Positions 6,591-14,836 of a DNA stretch of 40,041 nucleotides are shown piece by piece. Origin of the DNA: Candidatus Poseidoniales archaeon (GTDB lineage: Archaea; Thermoplasmatota; Poseidoniia; Poseidoniales; Poseidoniaceae); the NCBI GenBank assembly GCA_012959275.1, contig DUDM01000007.1, forward strand, positions 1 to 40,041, in the 5' to 3' direction. A program made the position numbers and the translations under genes. Each line of letters begins with the position of its first letter. Within the stretch, counting starts at the first letter, position 1. The notes under the pieces are model-generated. The model worked only from the letters and a program-made list of their open reading frames with translations, had not been told where the DNA came from and did no database searches.

Positions 6591-9578
6591 ATGCCCATGA
6601 GCGTCAGCGAAAGCGATAATTCAACCGTACAAAGAGGCAGAGATGGGCATGGCCATAGCGGTGATGCATTGTCACTATCGGCCCTAAGAAATCAGATGAC
6701 AAGGGCAGGAAGCCCTACATTAGATGCTGCAGTACAACGCAGTTCCAGGTTTCGTGAGGAAGAGAGACTGAGGGCCCGTCTAAGGCGAGACCGCCACTTG
6801 CGTCTAAAGGCTCAATCCGAAAGGATAACCGCCATGCAGGATGTTATTGCTATTGAACTTCAACAACAACACGAAATGACTATTTCACAATTAGAAAGGG
6901 AATTACGTGCAGAAATGGAAAACGAATTAGCTCACCTTGAGTTAGAAGCCCTCTCCAAGGAAGAGACTGATATTCGCGAAAGACTTGAATTGAAGATGCA
7001 GCGAGAAGTAGATTCACTGCGTGAACAATTAGAGGTTGAACAAGAACGTCGCCTTGAACAACACCGTCAACATTTACAATCAAGACTGGAACAAGATATG
7101 GCAACTAATCATCAACGCCGACTTACTTTTCAGAGAGAAAGGATGGAAATAGAATTTGACCAAGCATTACAAGCGCGCATCAAGGACTTAGAATCCACTA
7201 TTGAATCTGAATTGGAATTAGATTATTCACAAATGGAGCAAAGTGAAGTTGAGAAACTAGAAGAGGAGAACTCCTCTTTACTTTCCGAGCGCGAAGAACA
7301 ACTCCGCATAGGAATTCGTCGCCGCCTTGAAAACCAACTCCGTGAAAAAATGCGAAGTAGAGAAGCCAAATTACGCGCAGAATATGAGCGTCGTAGTCGC
7401 CGTTTAGAGGAAGAGGTTGCACAGCAATTACAGGTTGAAATTGAAACTGATCTCCGCCGTCAAACATCTGAATTGGAAGACCGGATGCGCGAAGATGTCG
7501 AAATGGCAGTTGCTCGTAGACGCGATGAATTACGCCTACAAATAAACCGTGAACTATCTGAAAATTATGCAGACCGTTTAGCGGCTCGTAAAGAACGCCT
7601 CCGTGAAAAATATGATTTGACCTTTGGTCAAGCCATTGACAGTATAACTCGGGATTTAACTGAGCAAATAGAAGGGGAGATGAATCGCCGCCTGGAAGAA
7701 GAATTTACTGCCTACAGAATGTCTAGAGAGGCTGAGATTCAGAACCGCCTTTCTAGATTCCGTTATGATCAAGAAAATGAACTTAGAGACAGCCTTGACC
7801 TCAAGTTTGGAGAAGAGAAGCGAGATTGGGTTGATAGATTAGAAACAGAATTCCAATCGAGAGAAAGAGCAGCAAAGAAATCAATTCTTTCAGAAATCGA
7901 CGCTCAAATGCGCAATGAACGCTTAACCTTTGAGACCGACCTTGATTTAATCAGGGACGAGACTACAATGGAATTAGAAGTTGATATGGAAGACCGCCTG
8001 AAGGAATTCCGCGTATCAAAGGAAGACCAAATATCCAGCCAACTCGAACAACAATTGGCCAAGCGCGAGGAAATTATGCGAAATAAGGCTTTGATTGAAA
8101 TCCGTCGCAAGGAATCTCAAATCCGTTCTGAAATCGAAGCTCAACTTGGAATCAAGCGTGCCGAAATCAAGGATAGATTGGGACAACTTGGAGAACAGAT
8201 GGATTCATTCAAGGAAATGGCTGAAACCAAGATGCGTGAATCAATAGAAGAGAAGTTGCAACTCGAAATAGATGCGGAAACGGCAGCGTTAAGTGACAAA
8301 GAGAAGGAATTCGCTCGTCTTCAGAGTGAGGATGGCCGAATTGCTAAGCAACAATCATGGCTCACTGCAATTGCTGGTCAACCAGCTGGTCCTGCTACCG
8401 GTGGATTAGGGGACCCGAGCAAATTAGGAGCCCGCCCAGATGCAAAGTTAGGAGCCGGTGGAAGAAAACCACTCGGAGGTCTTGGTGGACCCGTTGTTCC
8501 TGATTTGAAGCGTCGCCCTCTTGCTCAACAAGGAGCCGGTCCAATGGCTCGCCAAGTGCAACAACCAATCGAACAAGGTGCAACAGGAATGGCTGCACCA
8601 AAACCAGTTCACAGAGTTGTCAGGCAACCACTTCCATCTCCAGTAACCACCGCCGCGGCACCCCAGCCTATACCTCAACCTATACCTCAACCTTCGATGT
8701 CATTTGATCCTAAACCAGAGATTACCCCCGAAAGAGTACTGCCAACCGTTCCAGAATTTACTCCACAGCAATCTGTAATGCCTGAAGCGGTTGTACCGAT
8801 AGGTCCGATAACTCCCGAGATAACACCTGATGGAAAGGTTGCTCCAGCCAGAGCCCCAGTTTCATCTGACCGAGTGCTGCCGACCTTACCAAGTATGGTT
8901 GAGGACTCAGGTACTGAAGTGGCTGCAGAAATATTACCAAAGCCAGTTCACGGTCAAGTATCAGCACCCGAATCAGCGGTAATGAATCCAATATCAAATA
9001 CTGTTTTATCCCCTAAGCCAAGTGGGCCAAAGGGTGGCACTACGTCATTGAAGCCGGTAGATACAACCATCATGTCTCCACTTTCATCAAGCCCACCGCC
9101 GCTAAGTAAAGCCAGTATAACCCCAGTTTCGCGCCCAGTGATGAGTCCTTCACCAGAACCGCAAACAGCGAGCATCACACCAATCGCTAAAGTAATGGCT
9201 CCATTGGTTCCATTAGAAGAGAGGACCGATAAACTGGAAAAGATTATCGAAGCCAAGGATAACGCGGAAGTCGACTTGGATGACGAGGACAACATGGCAT
9301 CAATGCTTGATACAATGAATATCAAGATACCAACAATCTCAGGCGTTTCTACAAATGAAGAAGATAGCGGAGATGATGAACAAAATCCAGTAGTCAAGAG
9401 AGGCCCTCCATCTAGTGCAGGAAGGCGAGGAGCCCCACCAAGTGGTAATCGTGGCCCACCTAGTGCAGGAAAGCGAGGCCCACCAAGTGGTAATCGTGGC
9501 CCACCTAGTGCAGGAAAGCGAGGAGCCCCACCTAGTGGCGCTCGCCGTGGCCCGCCTCGTTCATCTGAAGAAGAGTGA
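6591..9578 (+). CDS. Large coiled-coil protein with Pro-rich region and basic GPP/GKR repeat tail
   Basis: 995 aa; approximately residues 50-580 are heptad-like, Glu/Arg/Leu-rich (RLEEE, LREQLEVEQERR). Then a Pro-rich linker and a C-terminal PSGNRGPPSAGKRGPP tandem repeat. No signal peptide or TM seen. Confidence 0.88.
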   Translation: MPMSVSESDNSTVQRGRDGHGHSGDALSLSALRNQMTRAGSPTLDAAVQRSSRFREEERLRARLRRDRHLRLKAQSERITAMQDVIAIELQQQHEMTISQLERELRAEMENELAHLELEALSKEETDIRERLELKMQREVDSLREQLEVEQERRLEQHRQHLQSRLEQDMATNHQRRLTFQRERMEIEFDQALQARIKDLESTIESELELDYSQMEQSEVEKLEEENSSLLSEREEQLRIGIRRRLENQLREKMRSREAKLRAEYERRSRRLEEEVAQQLQVEIETDLRRQTSELEDRMREDVEMAVARRRDELRLQINRELSENYADRLAARKERLREKYDLTFGQAIDSITRDLTEQIEGEMNRRLEEEFTAYRMSREAEIQNRLSRFRYDQENELRDSLDLKFGEEKRDWVDRLETEFQSRERAAKKSILSEIDAQMRNERLTFETDLDLIRDETTMELEVDMEDRLKEFRVSKEDQISSQLEQQLAKREEIMRNKALIEIRRKESQIRSEIEAQLGIKRAEIKDRLGQLGEQMDSFKEMAETKMRESIEEKLQLEIDAETAALSDKEKEFARLQSEDGRIAKQQSWLTAIAGQPAGPATGGLGDPSKLGARPDAKLGAGGRKPLGGLGGPVVPDLKRRPLAQQGAGPMARQVQQPIEQGATGMAAPKPVHRVVRQPLPSPVTTAAAPQPIPQPIPQPSMSFDPKPEITPERVLPTVPEFTPQQSVMPEAVVPIGPITPEITPDGKVAPARAPVSSDRVLPTLPSMVEDSGTEVAAEILPKPVHGQVSAPESAVMNPISNTVLSPKPSGPKGGTTSLKPVDTTIMSPLSSSPPPLSKASITPVSRPVMSPSPEPQTASITPIAKVMAPLVPLEERTDKLEKIIEAKDNAEVDLDDEDNMASMLDTMNIKIPTISGVSTNEEDSGDDEQNPVVKRGPPSSAGRRGAPPSGNRGPPSAGKRGPPSGNRGPPSAGKRGAPPSGARRGPPRSSEEE
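9440..9529 (+). repeat. 45-bp direct tandem repeat (about two near-perfect units plus degenerate flanks)
   Basis: AAGTGGTAATCGTGGCCCACCTAGTGCAGGAAAGCGAGG(CCCACC) starts at 9440 and again at 9485. Encodes SGNRGPPSAGKRGPP. Confidence 0.85.
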
Positions 9579-9628
9579 CACAACCTTGGAACCGTTGACT
9601 TCAAGGTGTAATCCATCATGGGCGTTGT

Positions 9629-12016
9629 ATGAAGAAGATACCGGCAATGGCCTGTGTTTTACTAATGTGCAGCCTTTCGTTGACAACATTACCAGTTGCC
9701 TCCGCCTCATTAGAAGATGCAGGAACGGTTCAAACCCTCTCAGGTAGAGTTGTTTCATGGTTCACTTTGGATGATTCTAGAGTTGGTGTGTTATTTGATG
9801 ATGGTAATTTTGAAGTTGATGATTTTTCTTCTGGATTTCATAATATGAATTTTGAAATTACCGGCATGGGAGTTACTAATGTCGCAAAAGTAGACCCTAG
9901 TAATTCATTGATTGGCATCGGTACTGACGAAGGAATAATCGTCATTAATTTGGCAACCATGTCTATTATTGAAAACGTCACCACAGAATTTCCAGTATCA
10001 GCCTTGGCATGGGATATCGATGGAGACCTTTGGATAGGTATGATTGGTGGCAGTAGAAATGCCTTAGAATATAGGGCTGGGGCGGCAACTGGCAAAACAA
10101 CACAATCCCATTCAATCGGAATAACTGACATAACCGTACTTTCAGATGGGAGAATTGCTACAAGTGGGAATGATGAAATCATCATTATTGACGACCTTTC
10201 AGGCAACCCTGTGACAACTCTAACTGATCATGATGACCGTGTTTTGAAATTAGCCACAGATTCATCTGGCAGATTGTTATCATCCTCTGCAGATGGAGTA
10301 TTAATTCGCCATTCTCCTTCTGACTCGTGGAGTACTGAGATTATTAGCACCTCTTCAAGCAATAGGATATCTTACCTAAATATTGAGGGAGAAGAAATTC
10401 ACATTGGGGGGGATAGTGGGAAATATCATTCAATCAATAGCACAAGTTTCAGCATCGAAGAGGAATTTAGTATTGGAGGACAAATCCGAGGGGCGCATCG
10501 AGGAATGCGTGGGGAATTATATCTCATCGCTGCTTTGACATCCTCAACAAAAATCCGACTTTTTGACATTGATAGTGATGATGATGGCGTGGTTGATTCT
10601 CAAGATTCATTTCCAAACGATGCAAGTGAAACTGAAGATTCCGATATAGATGGAGTGGGGGATAATGCAGATGCATTCCCCGATGACCCTAGTGAGACAA
10701 AGGACTCTGATAATGATGGAGTTGGAGATAATTCAGATGTATTCCCTAATGACATAAATGAAACCTTAGACGGAGACGATGATGGAATTGGCGATAATGC
10801 TGATCCCTTCCCTGAAGATGGAACTCAATGGGCTGATGATGATAATGACGGATTAGGTGATAACCCAGCCGGCAGCAACCCTGATGATTGCCCAGGGATA
10901 AATGGCGGCTCACAACATGATAGACAGGGTTGCGTAGATTCCGATGGTGATGGTTGGTCTGATGCCGATGAATCGTGGCCTGTAAGTCCAAATGGTAGTG
11001 CAGATACCTTCCCAAGTGATAGAACTCAATGGGCAGATTCTGATAATGATGGATATGGAGATGACCCGGTTGGATACCGAGGGGATGCTTGTCCAACCCA
11101 ACCTGGTGAAAGTAGATATGCACTAGTTCCTGTAGTTTCCAATATTACTGGTGCAATCACAGATTGGATAAAAATAGATCAATTTGGTTGCCCTGATGGT
11201 GATGCAGATGGCTACGCGGATCATGGAGACCACTTGCCTGAGGATGAGGGAGAATACTTGGATATGGATGGTGATGGACTTGGAGCGAAGAATGATTTCG
11301 ATGACAATGACGCATCTGTGAAAACCGAGGAAGATTGGTGTCATAGCAATCCGAGTGATAATAGCAATTATTGTGTTGGGTTACTAGATGTGGAATATCA
11401 GGCTTATGTTGTTAAAACTGAAGCAGAAGGTGGCTCAGTATGGGGTTATTACTCATGGAAAAGCAATAAGGAATCCGGAGAAAAGTCTGAAGAGACTAAA
11501 GAAAGTACCATGGATAGCAGAATCGAGGAAGCCTTGACTTATGGTGGAATGGCATTTGTTGGTCTAGTTGCTTTACTGTTAATTTTCAATGGAATAATGA
11601 AAATAGGGCGCAAGCGAAGTTTCACCAAATCCTTTGGCGGAGATGGCTTTTCCCCAAATGCCTCACTCGCTGAATTGGCTGCTCATGAAGCAGGTGAATC
11701 TTTCGAAGGAATAGGCGGAGTTGTTGAACAGGAAAAGTGGGGAGACGAGGTCGAAAGCATGGAGTTCCAAACTACTCCTTCACTAGATTCGATGGATGAT
11801 ATTGCTGCAGAAAGTGCGAGTATGGACTATTCAGCAGATGAAAACTTTGAGTCCATGGCTGGATTACCAAGCCAGCCGGTAGAGCAAGCAGAGTCTGCCC
11901 CAACTACACCAACTCAAGCACCACCAATCCCTGCTTCAGGACTTCCACCTGGTTGGACTGAAGAACAGTGGAAGTGGTATGGCCATGAATGGCTTGCTCA
12001 GAACGCTAATCAATGA
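9629..12016 (+). CDS. Secreted/membrane-anchored beta-propeller-like protein with thrombospondin type 3 Ca2+-binding repeats
   Basis: Signal peptide MKKIPAMACVLLMCSLSLTTLPVASA, repeated blade-like segments, then DSDIDGVGDNADAFPDDPSE-type repeats, TM segment GGMAFVGLVALLLIFNGIMKI and cytoplasmic tail ending GLPPGWTEEQWKWYGHEWLAQNANQ. Confidence 0.87.
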   Translation: MKKIPAMACVLLMCSLSLTTLPVASASLEDAGTVQTLSGRVVSWFTLDDSRVGVLFDDGNFEVDDFSSGFHNMNFEITGMGVTNVAKVDPSNSLIGIGTDEGIIVINLATMSIIENVTTEFPVSALAWDIDGDLWIGMIGGSRNALEYRAGAATGKTTQSHSIGITDITVLSDGRIATSGNDEIIIIDDLSGNPVTTLTDHDDRVLKLATDSSGRLLSSSADGVLIRHSPSDSWSTEIISTSSSNRISYLNIEGEEIHIGGDSGKYHSINSTSFSIEEEFSIGGQIRGAHRGMRGELYLIAALTSSTKIRLFDIDSDDDGVVDSQDSFPNDASETEDSDIDGVGDNADAFPDDPSETKDSDNDGVGDNSDVFPNDINETLDGDDDGIGDNADPFPEDGTQWADDDNDGLGDNPAGSNPDDCPGINGGSQHDRQGCVDSDGDGWSDADESWPVSPNGSADTFPSDRTQWADSDNDGYGDDPVGYRGDACPTQPGESRYALVPVVSNITGAITDWIKIDQFGCPDGDADGYADHGDHLPEDEGEYLDMDGDGLGAKNDFDDNDASVKTEEDWCHSNPSDNSNYCVGLLDVEYQAYVVKTEAEGGSVWGYYSWKSNKESGEKSEETKESTMDSRIEEALTYGGMAFVGLVALLLIFNGIMKIGRKRSFTKSFGGDGFSPNASLAELAAHEAGESFEGIGGVVEQEKWGDEVESMEFQTTPSLDSMDDIAAESASMDYSADENFESMAGLPSQPVEQAESAPTTPTQAPPIPASGLPPGWTEEQWKWYGHEWLAQNANQ

Positions 12017-12080
12017 TACAAACATGAAACAACGTGAATCTTCGAGTAGATTACTATACCACTGCTAAATTAGGCCACGT

Positions 12081-12356
12081 TCAGTGGAAAATAACAGGAA
12101 TCGAATTTTTCATTTCGCCTAATTGTGCACCTGTGAATAGGGTGGAACCTGAAGCATCTTTCATGACATTCATCATCAACCAAAGGAATTTGTTCCAAAC
12201 CATTCCACTGGCATGTAATTCGACTTTGTTCAAGGCAGACAATTCGAGCAATTTTGCTTCATCCGAAGTGGAATCGAAAATGGCTCTCACCAAATGTTCT
12301 GCTGTGAATTCCCATGTGGTGGGTTTGCCTGGTCTTGCAGTCTTCACTTTATTCAC
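12081..12356 (-). CDS. Small hypothetical protein (91 aa)
   Basis: GTG-start ORF 1 nt after the stop codon of the upstream same-strand ORF (TGA-G-GTG). Composition protein-like; no family recognised. Confidence 0.5.
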   Translation of the reverse strand: MNKVKTARPGKPTTWEFTAEHLVRAIFDSTSDEAKLLELSALNKVELHASGMVWNKFLWLMMNVMKDASGSTLFTGAQLGEMKNSIPVIFH

Positions 12357-12357
12357 C

Positions 12358-12660
12358 TCAAACTGGGAATGGTGAAAGGGCTAATTTACGAACTAAAGCA
12401 TCTGCATCTAACTCATTCAACTCATCCAATCGACTTCTTAATTCGTCAAGAACTCCTTTCATCCGCATTAACTTATTTTGTTTTACCAGTTCTGCCAGAA
12501 GGTCATCAACACTGCGGTGGTCCCCCATCGCTTTCATCGAATTTAATTGTCTTCTCGTCTCAAAACTAACGCTTAGTGATGTCATTCCAGATGCAGTCAT
12601 AGTAAACCCAATCCAAAGGCATCTTTCCTGCCTACTTAACTTCAATGCAAAATAAAGCAT
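12358..12660 (-). CDS. Small hypothetical protein downstream of ParA (about 100 aa if started at 12660)
   Basis: ORF track gives 12358..12852, overlapping parA. An internal ATG at 12660 (MLYFALKLSRQERCLWIGF…) sits just after the parA stop. C-terminus is charged and helical (VDDLLAELVKQNKLMRMKGVLDELRSRLDELNELDADALVRKL). Confidence 0.6.
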   Translation of the reverse strand: MLYFALKLSRQERCLWIGFTMTASGMTSLSVSFETRRQLNSMKAMGDHRSVDDLLAELVKQNKLMRMKGVLDELRSRLDELNELDADALVRKLALSPFPV

Positions 12661-12679
12661 CTTTTGAGGAGTTACAGGG

Positions 12680-13633
12680 CTAAACTTGTAAGCGGTTGGT
12701 TTTACTGATGCCCATTTCTCTTCGCTTTTGTTCCACTCTTTGATGGAACTCTTTAGCAAAAGTCCAATATTGGAGGCTACCTTTTCCTTTGCTATCATTA
12801 CCAGGTCTGTGAAGAAGAACAGTTGGTGCACCTTCTGAAGGTGCTTCGGCAATTTTAATCAACCTCTGAATAACAGTAGAATAGACATGTTTGGGAAAGT
12901 GTTTCTTCACTTCATCACAAACAGTGTTGGAAAGTTTTGATTTGGCCATAACCATCGTCATGACAATTCCCATCAACTTTAGGTGAGGGTTGATTCTTCT
13001 TTGGACTAGTTTAACTGAATTCATCAGCAGGCTCATACCTTCCAAGGCGTAGAATTCTGCTTGTACAGGAATTAGAACCCAGCGTGCTGCTGCCATTGCA
13101 TTGATTGTAAGTAGGCCAAGGCTCGGGGGTGTATCGATGATGATGTAATCAAATTCATGCTCAATTGTTGCCAAGGCTTCTCTTAGGCGTGTTTCACGAC
13201 CAAGTTTGTGAGACAATTCTATTTCTGCTCCTGAGAGATGAATAGATGATGGTAATAGCCAAAGGTTTGAGACTTTCAAACCCTTAGGTAAGCGTTTATT
13301 TGGATATTCAGCCTTCCAGGCCCTTTGTACTGAATTGGTTAACATTTCTGGTGATAGAAGAAATTCGTCCATAATTGGTAATTCTTCCCCACTATCATTC
13401 ATCAAAAGGTCATGAACAGTTTTTTTCAAATCACGCTTTTCGACACCAAAACTGGTTGAACAATTCCCTTGAGGGTCTAGATCAATTAACAATACTTTAG
13501 CAGGAGGGATAGTCCACCGTGTTCGGTCCTTCTCACCTTTGGCTAATGCAGCAGCAAGATTTACTGCAGTGGTAGTTTTGGCACAGCCACCTTTCTGATT
13601 GGCAACTGCAATGACCATTGAATACGGGTCCAT
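12680..13633 (-). CDS. ParA/Soj-family ATPase
   Basis: Deviant Walker A VANQKGGCAKTTTAVNLAAALA, LLIDLDPQGNCSTSFG, YIIIDTPPSLGLLTINAMAAARWVLIPVQAEFYALEG. Confidence 0.92.
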   Translation of the reverse strand: MDPYSMVIAVANQKGGCAKTTTAVNLAAALAKGEKDRTRWTIPPAKVLLIDLDPQGNCSTSFGVEKRDLKKTVHDLLMNDSGEELPIMDEFLLSPEMLTNSVQRAWKAEYPNKRLPKGLKVSNLWLLPSSIHLSGAEIELSHKLGRETRLREALATIEHEFDYIIIDTPPSLGLLTINAMAAARWVLIPVQAEFYALEGMSLLMNSVKLVQRRINPHLKLMGIVMTMVMAKSKLSNTVCDEVKKHFPKHVYSTVIQRLIKIAEAPSEGAPTVLLHRPGNDSKGKGSLQYWTFAKEFHQRVEQKRREMGISKTNRLQV

Positions 13634-13711
13634 TCAAATTCCTCCCGTTCAGTCGCATGTTGTGGCCATCACCTTTGAAGCGATGGGTCGTGATGTGTCA
13701 CCAATAATTGA

Positions 13712-14722
13712 TCAGGCTGGCTGAATAACTGGTACTGGAACTTCAGAGACAATTTTTCTCATAATGTGCATACCGGTGATTCCACGTATTTTCGCCTCTG
13801 GCTTCATTACAATTCTGTGACTGCAAATTTGCAAGGCGATTGTTTTGATATCGTCTGGGATGACGTAATCTCTTCCATCTATTGCCGCTACTGCACGACT
13901 GGACTTGAATAGAGATTGACTTGCACGAGGACTGCATCCGTTGATGATGCGGTGGTCTTCACGGCTTCTTTGAACAACTTCTACGATGTAAGAAAGAATG
14001 GCTGGATCCACATGTACAGTTTCCAATGCCTTTTGCATTGCTACAACCTTCTTTGGTGAGGTGATTTGTATGACGTCGTGACTATCCTTTCCGCGCAGTT
14101 TTCTACGAGCAAGAATTGCTTTCTCTTCAGACCTATCTGGATAACCCATACTCATCTTCATTAGGAAACGGTCCATTTGTGCTTCTGGAAGTGGGTATGT
14201 ACCTTCTTGCTCGATTGGGTTCTGAGTCGCTAATACAACGAATGGCGCTGGCAACTTGTGAGTTATTCCCTCAATGGTCACCTGCTTCTCTTCCATCGCT
14301 TCCAAAAGTGCTGCTTGGGTTTTTGGAGGTGCACGGTTGATTTCGTCAGCCAATAGGATATTACAGAATAGTGGTCCAGCACGTAGTTTGAATTCTCCAG
14401 ACTTCTGATCATACATGTAGGTCCCCATGATATCGCTCGGGAGCAAGTCAGGTGTGAATTGAACACGCTTGAATTTACAGCCAAGGGCCATTGCGAAAGT
14501 GTTTGAAAGCATTGTTTTTCCCAATCCAGGGAAATCTTCCAATAACATGTTTCCGTTGGAAAGGATTCCCACAGTAACTCTTCTCAAGTTCTCTTGTTTT
14601 CCAATTATGACCTTTCCAACTTCAGCCATCAGGGTCTTAGCGATGGCACTTACAGTTGCGATAAGATCCTTGGTTCGGTTGTCTCCACCGGCTTGCGCCG
14701 CTCCGTCATATGCTTGGGCCAT
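13712..14722 (-). CDS. MoxR-family AAA+ ATPase
   Basis: VIIGKQENLRRVTVGILSNGNMLLEDFPGLGKT, FCNILLADEINRAPPKTQAALLEAMEEKQVTIEG, ATQNPIEQEGTYPLPEAQMDRFLMK. Confidence 0.95.
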   Translation of the reverse strand: MAQAYDGAAQAGGDNRTKDLIATVSAIAKTLMAEVGKVIIGKQENLRRVTVGILSNGNMLLEDFPGLGKTMLSNTFAMALGCKFKRVQFTPDLLPSDIMGTYMYDQKSGEFKLRAGPLFCNILLADEINRAPPKTQAALLEAMEEKQVTIEGITHKLPAPFVVLATQNPIEQEGTYPLPEAQMDRFLMKMSMGYPDRSEEKAILARRKLRGKDSHDVIQITSPKKVVAMQKALETVHVDPAILSYIVEVVQRSREDHRIINGCSPRASQSLFKSSRAVAAIDGRDYVIPDDIKTIALQICSHRIVMKPEAKIRGITGMHIMRKIVSEVPVPVIQPA

Positions 14723-14836
14723 GTTGAATACCGTCCTTCGGACAGTTTGCCACTGCGCGGAATCCTACTTCAAGATTGGGGATGCGTAAGTCAGGTGAAA
14801 AAAGTCTGTAAATGTGTCACTGAAAGCAATTTTCCA

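Noticed and set aside
8954-9619. 221-aa minus-strand ORF opposite the coiled-coil gene's repeat tail
   Set aside because: Mirror image of a GC-biased repetitive coding region; low-complexity PRLPLGGPRFPALGG, no own context.
10746-11123. His-rich 125-aa minus-strand ORF
   Set aside because: Antisense of Asp-rich TSP3 codons (GAT/ATC), hence an artefactual His/Ile-rich translation.
12034-12655. Overlapping plus-strand ORFs (113, 91, 113 aa) opposite the small ORFs downstream of parA
   Set aside because: Less protein-like than the minus-strand ORFs, which have tandem same-strand spacing with parA; cannot be fully excluded.
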